A stretch of 64,000 nt of DNA from Neckera pumila (GCA_963969595.1 OZ018410.1:25424913-25488912), one strand, 5' to 3'. Counted from the first letter of the stretch, positions 24,959-38,225 are shown. The notes: generated from the sequence alone by a model not told the origin. Translations and numbers: made by a program.

Positions 24959-26551
24959 TTAGTTAGCTCTGGACTGTCCAGCACGGGAAGACAAGATGAT
25001 GCCCAAAATGAGTCCATACAGCGCAAGCGCCTCAGCGAACATTAGGGTCAGAATCATGCCCACGAAAAGCTTAATTAGGCTGCTGGGCATTCACTCAGCT
25101 GCAGACAGTTACACATCATCAAATCAGAGATAGTGTTACAAACTAACGCAGGCTTCAATTACGATGCAGAACAACAAGACCGCATGACAACAAATTCTAG
25201 GTATCCAAGTTGGAGAGGAATCAGATCACACCCGAGACGACTGACAGCTACACATCAGAGGCTGAAATGGTACCTGACACCGGCATCTCCAACAATGCCA
25301 ATGGCCATGCCTGCAGACAGACCGGCCAAACCGCAAGATAAACCAGACGAAAGATGTGCGTAGCCGTCAAACACGTAGTAGGGCTTCGACTTCGGGTTGA
25401 TTCCAGTGCTGATGATCAGTCCGTAGATACCCAACACTCCTGCCATGAGCACTGGCACGATGGACTTCATCACCAGCTCGGGCCTCATAACGCCCATGGA
25501 TGCCACTCCCACTCCACTCTTGGCTGTCCCATACGCAGCTCCCATGCCTGTCTCAGCAATACACAACATTCTTGTCAATTGCTAGGAATTTTCAAACACA
25601 TCCACCAGAATTCCACAACGATACGTCTTGATTTGACAGTCAACATTAGAATGGCGGAACAAAAGAAGGAAACGAAACAAAAGTAAGTGGATACGCTAAC
25701 ACCAACCAAACTTCTGAAAAGGACTCAAATATTACCTAACCAATAACGTTTCACATAAAGTCACAGTCAAACTCCAATCGACTGACTACTTCACTCAGAA
25801 CAATAGCATAAGCGAGAGGTTCTGAAGACGAAAGAAAAATAAACAAGAACTCAACGAGTAATCTGTAGAAAACAGAGTCAGCGATCCTGACTTGACACGC
25901 TAGGGTTGGGACGACACTTCTTTTTCAAGCCGGATTTATCTCGGGAATCACGAAATTGCCTCATCCAGATCCGTGAATTGGATAGCGGTCCAATGGCTGA
26001 TGATACAGAGTCATGAAACGCCTAGAAGGAACAAATTAAAAATGTCGAAACTACATCATACTCGGAGCAAATTCTAAGTACCAAAGACAATATTTTTAAA
26101 TAATGAGTATCAAAACCTCACTTCTCTGCTCTTGGCCAGTACGAATTTGAAACATCTCTCTTCCTAGCCACAACAGCCTGCCTTACTTTTGCCGGACAAC
26201 GAGCTTGATCAGCACAGCAATCAACTTGCATACGCACAATTCATCGACTACTGAAATTTAACCACAAAGTCACCTCGAAATCCAACATCAACACTCCAAA
26301 GATCTTTACAAGTTTCATAAACACTGGTTAAAAGAAAGCACGTGTGCACACTCCCTTGCCCAAACCCCAAATGCAGAATTTCAGGACATTTCATCAATTT
26401 GTACCTCCAAATATTAGACATGAAAGCATATTAGAACGGAATGAGTTTTCGGCGGTTCGTACCGGAGAAGACGAGGGCAGCAGCGGCTCCGATGAAGCCA
26501 AATTGGAAGGGAGCGACCCTCATCGCCATTAAACACTGCGAAAGTTGACAT
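24959..26551 (-). pseudogene. V-ATPase subunit c pseudogene retaining introns
   Basis: It matches the intact gene exon by exon: exon 1 about 26467-26551, exon 2 25274-25547, exon 3 24959 to about 25098. Exon 1 carries insertions that shift the frame after the codons for VFNGDE. Exon 2 has a clean 12-nt deletion removing four residues (AVII) from helix 3. Exon 3 has a 4-nt insertion after the codons for QQP, creating an early stop. Because the introns are kept and recognisably related, this arose by DNA duplication and not by reverse transcription. Much of exon 2 is otherwise unchanged, so the decay is fairly recent. Confidence 0.9.
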
Positions 26552-28352
26552 GATGCAAATCGCTGTTCCAGACAGCAACAATTAATACGAGAGAATTGAG
26601 AACTGATGCGCGGGCACCAGAAAGTCGAATCGAAGCTTCAAGTGACGTTGGTGATCCGGAGAACAGGTCCACGAGATGCGATGAAGGGAACATCAATTGC
26701 GGCGAGCGTGAGGCTGTGCACAATGTGGACAGACAGACCTGCACACACAAAGTTTCGCTGCCGCGTTAAGGTTTAGTTTTACATGCAACAATATATGCCG
26801 CAAAACTTCATTTCCACTTTCAATAAGAGATAGATAAGTTGTGAATGATCAAATTTTCAATTCTGAAACATTTTTGTTTAAAGAATCTCAAATTTCTCTT
26901 TGGAAAGAGAACATAAAGTAAAATATGCAAAAAGAAACGCTTGTTCAACATGTAGTTAGTGATGTCATTGAGTTAGTGATGGCATGGAATGTTCAAAGGA
27001 TTCCAAAATCCTTGTAGTAAACCAAGAGCTTATGGTTCAGTTGGATTTTAGTGGACAAATCCTAATCTTGTTACCTCTTGTTAACTTCAAATCTTTCCTT
27101 GTTAGTTTCTCTTTTACATATTTGTCAGTTTCTTTCACTTAAAACTATAAGAGACAATAAAAGAACAATACATTTCCTTAGATTTTTGAGATTGAAGAGC
27201 ATTCGTTTAGAGCAAGTAAGATAAAAAAGGAAGATAGAGGAACCTTTTTTTTCCTCTACAAAAAACGTTTTCATGCTTTCTTAGATTCCTTGGATGACAT
27301 GGAAGTTACTTGGATATATTATAAAGTACAATTGTCCATCCTTTGTTTGGATCAACCCCAACTAACTACTCTGCAAGAACAATATCAGAAAAATCTATAT
27401 TATCACATGTAGAATGTGTGTCTGGTCTGTAACATTGAAGAGCGGAGGTTGTGTAACCCTACCACCAGGCTCTACCTCTCACCGTGGAAATTTGAACTTC
27501 CTGCAAGAGCATCCAAGCTTAAATCAGATTAGCAAAAAAAATTGCCAGTATGAACTTCAGTTGCTTAGAGATTCAACCTTCTACCTTAGTCAGATTCAAA
27601 GGAAAGAAATTGGCAACCAAAGCTGCTGAAATCAGTCCAATGGTTTCAATCCAGCATTGCCATGGTAATGTGGTCATATGGTACAAGATGGCGTTGCATT
27701 TCAATTTGTTGCTTTTGCATCTTTTGATTTTCAGAGAGTGTTGAAGTCACCACAGGCTTCCAAGTGCTGCAATTAATGCCTGAGTAATAGATGTGCTCCA
27801 TCTCGAAGATCATCGTGAAGAAAATTACATCAATAAACGACTTCAGGGTTTCGCAGCTAGTGCTTTTTGACATAGGCAAACGATCAGGCATAGGAGAAGT
27901 GATCCTAAACTTATGTGGGACTCGACAGCAGTTCACTTCACCAGCAAAAAGATTATTGCATTGCAGAGAATAAAAGTCACTGCAAGCCATCACCAAAGCA
28001 CTTCATGCAGAAGATAGTGCCACAAATTTTGCATTTTCTAGTCTTGACTGAGCCAGAAACAAATTTTATTTGAATGGCATACAACTACATAAAGTAGATA
28101 AAACATGAAATCTACGAAAATGTGTAAACAAACAATCTGCCCATTGCACGAAACTGCAAGCTTCTATCAAAGCGTAAAATCACACCGACACTGACATCAC
28201 GTACACAATCATGTTGGGTCGTTGTGTCATTCTTGAGAAAGTAGAGTACTCGAAAAGATGCACCACAAACTCCTGATAGAAGTAACATTCCTGTATAACT
28301 CTGAAAGACTCCTGCTAAAACACTGACACTTCTGGAAAAGCAACTAAATCTT
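26552..28352. other. Intergenic, no gene recognised
   Basis: AT-rich sequence with no exon I can support. ORFs at 27414-27744 and 27646-27996 have no recognisable features. The region 28000-28350 is probably the 3' flank of the minus-strand ORF that ends at 28353. Confidence 0.5.
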
Positions 28353-29466
28353 CTATTGAATGTCAAAAGGACTTCCGTCCTCGTCGGAACTTCCGATCAA
28401 CTTGGCTAATTGGCGAAACATAGACCTCCATTTCTTCTTTTCGACCTCGGATTGACGTAGCTTCCGCTGCAGCTCTGAGATTCGTTCCTCGGATTGAAGC
28501 AGCTTCTGTTGCAACTCGAAGTGCGATCCTGAAAATTCCTCGGGGCGTTTCTCTTGACATGTCACACGCACTTGAAGCTGAACCTGCTCAGGAAGAGACT
28601 CAAACTGTTGAAAAGGGACCTCAGTGGCCGAGTTCAAATGAGGCTCAATAACCCCCAATTGCCCCAAACCTTGATCTCCGACACCAAGTTGGGGTAGACT
28701 AGCCGAAAACGCAGAGGTCAGCATGTCCAAGGCACTCGACTGTGGACGTACTAAAGTAGACTCGCAACCGAAAACACGGCCTGTTTCGGAGTAATCAGCT
28801 ACAGCCTTGTCCAGATCGTCCATTGTTGGAAAGTCATTCTCCTCCCACTCGGGCATGCTGCTAATGACTGGGTCGAAGTCAGAGTCTGAGAAGAAGGCCG
28901 AAAGCTCTTCTCGAGCTAGAGGTGCCTCTTGCCCTATACCATGGGATTCAGAAGTTGTCGCCTGCTCTACTACGCCATTGCCTCCATGTGGTGAAGTGAG
29001 ACAGGTCAACTTCATAGCAGTGCTGGGAGCGCCAGGAGCTGATGGAGATGGGTCACTACGACGGGCTTCACCGTCATGGCCATCGTGTGAACCTGTCTCA
29101 ACAGCAGGGTGGAGTAGTTTTCCTCTTCTTGCCTTCACCCTCAGCAGTTCTGCATACAATTGCTTGGTTTTGTGTGTCACCCAAACTGCTTTCTCCTTGC
29201 CAGAGGAAGGGCACTTCTCTGGCTCGGTCACGGATGGAAAGGGAAGGCAAAGCCCATCCTCAAACTGCACAGGACGAACCTCCTCTTTCCCGTAGAGGAC
29301 CGCTGCTATGTGACGCACAATCTCGGCCTCACGGCGGGTGTTGTACGAACCGAGAGAAAGGCAATTGAAATTAAGGGGGGGACCCGACTCTGGTTTCTCT
29401 CTGAGTGGTTTGAATCTGGGCTCATACTTGTAATGTGTGACTGAGCCACTCGTGTCTTTCACGGCT
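28353..29466 (-). CDS. ORF with AP2-like motif and C-terminal coiled coil, probably a 3' exon
   Basis: An open frame of about 369 codons ends in a stop at 28353. It has no early ATG; the frame opens just after an AG acceptor-like site at about 29467 (reading AACGCAG), so it is likely the last exon of a longer gene. Near its start a stretch reads LGSYNTRREAEIVRHIAAVL, which resembles the second half of an AP2/ERF domain (LGxFxTxxEAAxAYDxAA). The middle is acidic and Ser-rich (FFSDSDFDPVISSMPEWEEN), like an activation domain. The C-terminus forms a heptad-rich coiled coil (QQKLLQSEERISELQRKLRQ). A DNA-binding regulator is possible but unproven. It lies downstream of the transposase-like gene on the same strand and could be transposon-borne. 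Confidence 0.5.
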
Positions 29467-29471
29467 CTGCG

Positions 29472-30101
29472 TTACACTCCTCCAGGGACTTCCGATTCAT
29501 CTCCCAATTGCGAGGTACGGAGTGCAAGTGGGCAGGATTTGCGCTTGCGACGACTGGCTGTGTAAGATGCCTGTCTGGACTTAATCCAGACGTAAGACCC
29601 CAGGAACAGCACTATCGCCACGAAGATGAGTCTGAACAAGAAGGAGCCCGGAGAATAGGATTTGGAACCCCCCTTGTCCACGCATCCGATGAGATACTGG
29701 TACACGAAAGAGAGGAGGGCAAGTGCCGACACCACAACTTTGTATGCCGATTCAAGCCCCGAAGATACAGATTCGGCAAAAACTTGGAGAAAATCTTTTA
29801 AGACTAATTCGGGTTGAAGTATTATGGAAGTCAAGCCTATATTAAAAAATACAAAGCTTCTATCGTCGAACACAGAACGAATTCTCTTTAGAGGACGAAA
29901 GACTTTCTGTTCAAATTGGAGCATGAACCCAGCCAGAACTTCAGAAAACTGAGCATACTTCTCTGCCCTCTTCATCAGGTGATCAACATTCCATATGCTT
30001 TCCTGGATGTATTGCCATTTGCTATCAATATGGCATATTTCGTTAAAATGGCGGTATTCCATGTGCCATTTTGACGGTGTGCCATTTTGACGGTGTGTCA
30101 T
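29472..30101 (-). CDS. Hypothetical protein with membrane segments; start lies in a minisatellite
   Basis: A 209-codon frame begins with an ATG inside the 16-bp minisatellite, so the first residues (MTHRQNGTPSKWHMEYRH) are repeat-derived and the true start may differ. The body has one hydrophobic segment near residue 115-135 (VVVSALALLSFVYQYLIGCV) and another near 155-172 (FRLIFVAIVLFLGSYVWI), followed by a basic tail (SRRKRKSC). It ends 10 bases before the next frame on the same strand. It may be an exon of the same transcription unit or an unrelated ORF. Confidence 0.35.
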   Translation of the reverse strand: MTHRQNGTPSKWHMEYRHFNEICHIDSKWQYIQESIWNVDHLMKRAEKYAQFSEVLAGFMLQFEQKVFRPLKRIRSVFDDRSFVFFNIGLTSIILQPELVLKDFLQVFAESVSSGLESAYKVVVSALALLSFVYQYLIGCVDKGGSKSYSPGSFLFRLIFVAIVLFLGSYVWIKSRQASYTASRRKRKSCPLALRTSQLGDESEVPGGV

Positions 30102-30157
30102 TTTGACGGTGTGCTATTTTGATCGCTTGTCATTTTGACAATGTGCCATTTTGACGG
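30063..30157. repeat. 16-bp minisatellite, about six units
   Basis: The unit GTGCCATTTTGACGGT starts at 30063, 30079 and 30095 and continues with diverging copies to about 30157. It supplies the start codon of the neighbouring minus-strand ORF. Confidence 0.8.
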
Positions 30158-30760
30158 CAAGGACCTTTGCGATGTTTTCGATGTGTGCCAATCAAGTTGT
30201 TGGTCAAATGCCATTGTTGTATGTCATCAATTGTTGCACGTAGATGAGTGCATGAATTTTCCTATATGATTTGCAAGTGATGCCTTGATGGTGGCCATAG
30301 ATGCAGTTAGCCCAAGTTATTTGGATTTTGTAGAATGTAGAATGTTCATGGAATGTGGAAGTTATTGAGTCAGGTTTTTCTTTTGCTCCCTGCATGGGAA
30401 GGGATGCGTTTGGTGTCGTTGTTATTATAGGAAGAAGTGTAGGTGGATGGATGTCATTGTGTACTATTCTTGAGCTCGAGAGCGACAAATATGAAGTTCA
30501 AATATGGCCCTTTTGAATGGACAAAAAATGAAAGGAAAAAAGCTAGGTTTGTATTTTGTGGAGAATGAAGTGCTTAGTACAGATATTGCTTAGTGTGGAG
30601 GACATGCTTGCTACTGTCTACAAAGAAGCTCAACAATCACAAGCGATATTCATGCTATGAAGCAAGTGATTACAATCTGTACTACTGTAAGTATAGATTT
30701 AACTTCTATAGCATGTACCCAGTGGCAAGGCCGACAGAGGTGATGATTTTTGCAAAAAAT
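30158..30760. other. Spacer, no gene recognised
   Basis: About 600 AT-rich bases downstream of the transposase-like gene. No terminal inverted repeat for that gene could be found by eye. Confidence 0.5.
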
Positions 30761-33700
30761 TCATACTTCTCGGCCTTGTTGTTCTTCCTCTGCAATGCGA
30801 CGTAAATTATCCACCGCAAATTGCACTTGTTGTCGAGGTGCCACAAAACTGGCCCCGTTGTTCTTCTTCAGTTTCCAAGATGCCATAATGGCATCCGTTG
30901 AAATGTAGTCAGGATGTTCTGCCATGTTGTCAATCTTCCATTTGAAATTGGTCCTTGTATCCCACCCTTTGTACAGTTGTCCCACGTGCTTTGCTGTTCC
31001 GCATGGTATGAGCCATTGCACTAGAACTTCACGAAAGTGTTCAGCTTCGGGGTCAAATTCAGGATTCGACATTGCTTTACCAAGCCACACGGGTTCAGGA
31101 CAATTCTTCGCTGCTCTCACAAATACATAGAAATCTTCCCGGATATCGTTGGCCACGTTGTACGCTTGTGGTGGCCTACCTTCGAGAATGCCTATGTACG
31201 GGTCTTCTAGGTCGAGTTCTTCTTGGGAGCGTCCGTCTTGCATGAGGTCTGTCGTGAAATCCCCTGGTTGTCGAGTTTGAGGCCAAAATCTGTCATTCAA
31301 CTCCGTGCATAGTGGGGCGTCTTCTTCCACGCTTTCACGGATGGCATTTCTCACGTCGGTCCAATATGTCACCAATCGTGACATGTGCGCCTTGTACTCG
31401 GCCGTCCCGTCTTCTTTTGATATGTCGGTCCAGTGTTTGATGTATCCGTCCAAGCCACGCTCAATCTCTGCTTGGTTAGTCATTTTATTGGGTTTCACGC
31501 GATGGGGATCACCTTTGGGAAGTAGAGGTTTGTGATTGGCATCTTCCTTCCATAACTTCACTCCGTTTTTGGGCAACCACGTAGTGTCGATACATGCTAA
31601 TTTGTATTGCATGATTGGCCAGCCATTGTCGTCCATGAAGAATTTGTATTGCCTTCCTTTCAAGTGACCCACGAGTTGTTTCTTGTTCATCCCAATATAA
31701 GGTTTCACGAATGCTTTAAAATCAGGCACTTCTTCTATGAGGTGAGGAATGAACGGAACTTCTTCGATTTCCATGTACGATTGCATCAGCAATGGCAAGG
31801 TTGGGTGGTCTTTCTCGCGGAGCGCCATGCTCCACCGCCCGAACAATGCGTTGATGTCGTCGTGTGTGTGCCCCACTATCATGAACGATACCACCACTTC
31901 TTTCACGATCCGCCTTGCAACTAAGAGGGACCAGAAACAAAACACATACCTATTTTTGTTTTCCCTCCACGAGTTGTCCATTTGAATGTGTAACACTGGT
32001 GGCAATGGGAGAGGTTTGATTGGTTGGGAAGGAACGTTTCGCAAGGAATTGATACAGATCTCACTACCCTTGAGTAACGCGCGAAACAACTCTGTGCTCC
32101 CGGCCCTTGCAAATAATGAGCGGGAGGACTTCACAGGGGGGGCTTCCAAATCTCGCAAAAGTTTGGCGATTGATCCTATGTTGAAGTTGCTGTCGTTCGG
32201 GAACACATCCAAACTGTAGTGTGCATATTTGTCGTCCCCGTGTCCATGTGCAAACATTCCCGTCACTTTGACGGGGAGTTTCATGAATCCATCTAGCGCC
32301 TTCGTTTTCCGTGCTAGTGAAGGACATGCTGTTTTTGAATGGTCCATTTTGTCATGCATGATGGATAACAATTGGGATGGTCGCAATTTGGATAACCATC
32401 TACTACGGTAGTACGCATGGCGACAGGCTTCTTGAAGAAACAAGTGCTTCTCAAAACGCCTCTGAATTCGTTGATAGTCTTCTGATCCTAGTGCAAATGA
32501 TGCACGTAACTGCTTTAAGTTGTCACAAATGCTACATCTTGCAAAGGAGTCTCCTCTTCCTTTGATGACGTATTCTGAGAAGTGTTTTTTCCGAACTTTA
32601 CTGAAGCAAGGTTGTGATAGTGGTGACAGTCCGAGTTGCTCGTTGGCCTGCAAACAAGGCAAAGCGCAGCGGCATTACTTTTGGAACGTTTACAAGGGAT
32701 ATTCTAGGTTGCTATTGACTTGACTTCTGTTATGTTCATACGACGTCCCACCTATGATTCCATAATATGTTTGTCATATTGCAATTGATGAACGATTCTT
32801 ACCTCGTTCACAGTTGCCAGTAATTGATTCCATTCCGTCCCGGCTGGGAGAACTCTTAGGTTCACTTTCTCGCCACTGGGCAAAGTGCGTGACAAATGGG
32901 GCATGTGGTCAGCCTTGGCTTCCAATAGTGACCGCAAAGTCTCGATGGCTTGAGCGGTTGCTACCCTTGTCTTCGTTCTATTACAATTCCCATGGGGAGC
33001 ACCTCTAATGTCAGCTTTTGCCTTTGCTTTATATCTCTCAAATGTGCGGAGAGGGACGTTGTGAAGAATCCTCCATGCCTTTGTACAGATGTTTATGCCC
33101 TCCACGGTAATGAGGTCTTTTCCCCTTCCCACTTTCTTGTGCGTTGCCCTGTGGACATCCAAATTTTTGGTGGACTTGATTTGAAAAGTTTGTAGGTGCA
33201 TTTCAGTGCGCAATGTGCGAACCGTGGTAGGATTGAATTTGAAGGTACATTCTCTATCGCAGCAACGTTGTAGACAGGCACGTGCAACGTTGTCTCCTGA
33301 TAACAACTTTGTCGCTTTATCTACCAAGGCGGGGATACGAGCTCTCCTCTCATAGCGATATCGTCGCTTGGTCACTCTTTTCCGACTTCCCTCGAACTCC
33401 TTATGGATGGCATCTCGTTTGCGAGCATGATCGTAGATACTGACATATCCAGTATTGCCGTGGTAAAACAATTGCCGCATGGGCCAACGCAAACATGTGT
33501 CCGCGACGCTTGGATCCCCGTCGTGCACATCCAACACAACGATGCCGACATCATCTTCCCCCAATCGATTTTGCCCGTCCACACAAGCGTTTGGATTCGT
33601 AGTGATTATAATCACTTCGGCAAAATCAGAACCATCAGCTCGTTTTGCAAGTAGAGCCTTGCCAGACCATTCGTCGCGATCAATGCCCTCACAGTCGGGA

Positions 33701-33843
33701 ATGGGATTAGTGTCGACGTCTGACCCAAGGAATTCCTCCATGTCAACATCCTTCTCTTCAAATTCTAGGAATCCCTGTACATTCAACATTCCAAGAGTAC
33801 TGACAATTATTTGACATGGACTTTCAAATTGGTATGCTGCCAT
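30761..33843 (-). CDS. Intact transposase-like protein, 975 aa, two exons (DUF7869-like)
   Basis: Exon 1 (32803-33843, 347 codons) and exon 2 (30761-32647) join in phase 0 through a GAG|GTAAGA donor and a TTTGCAG acceptor. The result is an uninterrupted 975-aa protein. A Cys cluster (CLQRCCDREC) lies in the N-terminal half and a second possible metal site (ARCSICDNL) just after the junction. The core resembles the RNase H-like integrase fold of large plant and oomycete transposase-like proteins that I know under DUF7869. Its motifs are TGMFAHGHGDDKYAHYSLD, then HIQMDNSWRENKNR (about residue 570), then VGHTHDDINALFGRWS (about residue 610); the acidic residues in these are candidate catalytic ones. 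The family label is from memory. An intact frame in a region of decayed elements suggests recent activity or domestication. Confidence 0.75.
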
Positions 33844-34837
33844 CCCGCAGAGATCACTATCAATTTTTGGAAGACTACGAGAGTTAAGAAATAGGGTTCA
33901 TTTAATTTCAGGAAAGAAAATTTATATAATATTTTGGGGTTACACAAAATACCTACGGTGAACGGTGGTTGAAAAATTATACTAAAATGTAGTGTACATG
34001 TAAGACATTAGAAAGAAGGGGCAAAAACTGTAACAATGCATGAATAGGGAGGCCAACATTTTTGTACATTAGAATCACGTTTGTATGATCCTATACGAAA
34101 TGATTTTCGGATATGTATCTCCTAGTTTAGAAATTCTTGTTCGTCAGTTGGATGATTAATTTTTTGAAGTCCGTTATATAAAATATTGAAAATTTAGGTA
34201 ATATTACGAATATCAAAGCTAAACTACGTTTTAAGAAATTCAAAGTCAACCAAATCATGGTTACGTATTAGCAAGGTGACACATCCCAGACAAAACATCC
34301 AACGTAAGTAAGATTCACATGACAATAAAGTTTTTGTAGCTATCATCCCTCTTGAACTTTCAAAATAGTTGACCACACAGTTAAATAGCCCTTGTAAATG
34401 TATTGCTGACCTAACGTGTTCTATATCTGATTTCCCTTTCTTTGTCTTTTTATATGTTTTGAATTTCTTTAGTCTCATTGACAATTTTCATTACAAAGAA
34501 AAATAATACAAAGAACCAAGGGACCATGATCCCGGCGAAGTATACACATTTTTCACATTTGTTTTGCTTTTTTGGATAAGAAGCTATAAACCAAGAGCCA
34601 ACTCAGAACACCAACCCAAACATGCACAATAGCCAAGCCAGAGCACCTTGTAGGATGAAGGTCAGAAGCAATCATAGCTAGGAATGAATAAAGGGTATAG
34701 GACAGAAGCTTAGGCAAAAGATCCCATGTTCAGGTGAGGAAGATGACCGGTTGACTTTGAATCCCTTCCAATGAACACATTCTCCCCCGAGGGGGAAAAA
34801 GGATTGAGCTCACGATGTTTATTTAGTGCATCCATTA

Positions 34838-35250
34838 TTAACCCCTAAATGCCCTAAGCTTGTGTGCGGCTTCCTGGAATTTTCTTTCAACTGAACAAAA
34901 TGCCAACATTTTGATAAGTTGTATTAATTTTTTGGAAACTGTAATTGTAGAAATTAAAACTGAATATGTTTAGAGATTTCATAGAAAAAGAAAGCAGTAT
35001 TACTTAAGGAGTTAAAGATCATAAGGCTTGACCATGAGTGTGCTAAAACTGTAGAAATCATTCAATCTTCATTACACAATTCAAAACTAAGAAGTTGGTG
35101 GTTTATAAAATATGACCTTAAAGGGCAAAACTTGAATAATCCCATTGAATTGATGGCTTCTTAAAATATACTCAAGTATCTCGAATAAATCTAGTTATAA
35201 TTTCAGAAAATTTTAATAGATGCCATCTTCATATTTTGGCCAAGGAGTTT
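34838..35250. mobile_element. Left part of a TTAA MITE of the 629-bp type
   Basis: TTAA-CCCCTAAATGCCC at 34838 matches the left end of the complete member at 56879. Similarity continues through AACAAAATGCCAACATTTTG to about 35150, where TTGATGGCTTCTTAAAAT parallels the other copy. The right terminus is not recognisable. Confidence 0.6.
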
Positions 35251-38034
35251 TTAAAAAATCTAACCCAATTGCAGGGAAGAGAAAATAGTATATCAAAACT
35301 TTACAGGAAAAACTTTACAGATTGTTTGACTCGAATCTCTAGCTGATGTGTACATGGATTTGAATTCATTTTTATTGAGATGATGTGAAATTCTCAATAG
35401 TGGTTTTAGGGTGATCAATCTTATTAACCTTTAAATCTAAATCTTGTTAGCTTGCTTAGTTGGGAAGAGGAAAAAACAGAAATTGCCTATTCTTGTGAGT
35501 TGTTCGAAATTATAATATGAGGAACTTGCAGACCATTACAGCATGTGGATTGAAAGATTACAATGTTTGATGTGAAAAGATTTTCCATTTGTTCTTGGAA
35601 ACTACGGTTAGTAGGCTTAGAAGGTTCAAGTCTCTTGGAGTAAATATTTTGTTGTACACAGACATGAGTATTGTGACAATTCCTAAGTACATGTCAATGA
35701 TAATTTAGAGAAGCAAGTTTGGTGTCTAGCTTACTTGGAAACAACCTTCAATGCAAGGAGGTCCAATACAATGGCAATGCAATTCTAATTCTATTATGAC
35801 TTCCGTAGTCAGTAGATATCCTTATGGATTTCCTAAATGACACAAGCATATGGAATCTATTGGGAAAACATTCAAATTTGACTACATATGGCTAGTTAAT
35901 AGGGCTCCACATCAATAGAAAAGGATTATTATTGAAGCCCCTCTAGCATAACCAATAAGGTTTTAGTTTTTTATTTTATTTTTAACAAATGGGAGACCCA
36001 TAGCATTACGAAACCACCAAGTACGCAACTACCAAGGTAGAAGGTTGCACAATGAAGAGAGGATGAGCAAAAAAAAAGAAAAGAGAATAGAAAAAACTAA
36101 GCAAGGCAAGGGGACCCTCCTTGTTCCAGCTACTCTGGTTGCCAACACGAGTGGCAAGAATGAGTGACTGCATCCAAACTAAGTAAAACTTGCTCTTCAT
36201 GGAGTCCGATTGAATTGGACGAAGTTTTGAGCATGTCTTTGGGCTGTAAGAAACCAACGAGGTTTCACTATCTCAGGTGTCATTTGGGTACTTCTGACAA
36301 GCCACATTGTACTATATATTTGAAAGTCAAATTCAAAGAGTTGACGCGAAATTTTTCAAAAGATGCCTTGGCACCAAAGGACGAAGAAGAAGTTGGGGAA
36401 GAAATAAGGATTCTATTTACACGAAGCTTGTAAATGTTCACATCTTTTGTCCATTGGACAAACATTTGACCAAAAATTACTTCATTGGATCTTATCCGAA
36501 TTTTTAGAATTACAATGAATGGACACTTTGTCTGTACGGGTTACCAATTGTCGCTTGGTCAATCCTAAAATACCCATAGGAATGCTTCCTGCCCATGCTT
36601 CCTTCACCGATTTTAACTTCCTCTTACAACATATGTCTAGGGGAGAGGAACATTCTGAAACCAACAATCTATGCAATTCGACACTGGAGTTTTATAAATA
36701 AGACTAGCGATTGGCGCACGCTTTTCTACACATTTAACATATTACTTTCTTCCATTTCTCCTATGCTAGAATGTAGATAAACAAAGTACGTATAATCTTT
36801 AAATGAAAATTTGACATCGTCATACTATATTCTTTGAAAAAATTTACATGCTGCAATATAAAGTAATTATACAGAATTTTAAGATCATAATTGAATTGTG
36901 CAAACTAACCACTGCAAAGATGATAACATTGCAATAAGAATAAAATAATCAAGTGAACAATGTGAGTAGAATCTTCACATTTGAAGATGTAGAGCAACGC
37001 TAGCGGGTGGTGCTTCCTTATTCATTAATAGGACTTCTTAAGAAGACGTGAAATTTATCTGAAGTTCTGTTGTCTGAAGAGTTTCTTCGAATTTCTTAAA
37101 AAAGAATCCATTCGATTTCAAAATATTTTGTGAAAAGAATAAATTATATATAGTAGAAAGTATCCAATGGCTCAGTAAAAACGCAATTGAATTTCTATAA
37201 TGCTATTCAAAATTGAATTGAGATATTATAGAAGTCATTGCGGTTTTAGTAGTATGATTAGTAGTCTGACTAGCGGTTGGCGCTTGTTAAGCTACGCATC
37301 CATCATTAGCATTGTTAAAATTTGTATGTGTTAGATAAAATGCAGAACAAATATTTCAATAAATCATCAAATACAAATTACTAAAATCTTTGTGTCATTT
37401 CGTTTATAAGTAAGCATATAATGAAATGTACAATAGAAATTTATTGAATGATGAGTGAAATATATGCAATGGTGAATGTTGTTAAAGATACACCTTAAAT
37501 TTTGAATGCAATAGAGTCAATCATAATACAAACAATCGCCATACGAACAATTGCAACCCAAGAAGTTGATGAATTGAAAAGATAAACTTCATGAATTAAC
37601 TTAATTGTTGTGAAATCCAAAATCACTTCAACTGAATAAATTTCTCAAATCATTTGGTAGTAGCAATAAAATTTTGAAATCCTATAAGCTGTAAAAGCGA
37701 TATTACAGAGGAGATTGCAAACTACTATATTTTTGCAAGATAACTGTGAAAATAGCATTTCTATGTATGCATAACTGAAAATAGTTTGACAAAATATTAA
37801 AAATCATTATTTCAAAGACTTAAATCATTATCATGCATTCTATTCAAATATATCAAAAGTTTACTAATGTGATAAAATGAGTATTACTAATGGTAGCATA
37901 TAATATTAATAATGGTAACAAGTATGAGGCCCTATTATTAATGATAGCATTCGTGATATTTCAGGAGTCATCAATTTAGTAGTGTGATAGGCTCTTAACA
38001 CTTAATGGACGCAAATCTGACCCTGGAAATTATC

Positions 38035-38225
38035 CTTCATCATTACCGTGTGACATGTACATTAAAAAATCCAAAGGTATCTATTGGAAGTGAAGCTACT
38101 GTAGACGATCTCCCCTTTCCACACAAATTTCTGAGAACAAATAATTGTTGTTTTGTCCTACACCAAACGAACGACTCTGTCATTCATCGACCAGAAAATG
38201 GCTGCCGCGACGTTTATAGGTTAAA
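38035..38225. repeat. Diverged copy of the dispersed repeat seen at 7195
   Basis: It shares the order of blocks CATCATTACC-like, AAAATCCAAAGG, GAAGCTACTGTAGA, CTCCCCTTT, TTTTGTCCTACA and GTCATTCATCG with the copies at 7195-7640 and 16545-16975. Confidence 0.5.
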
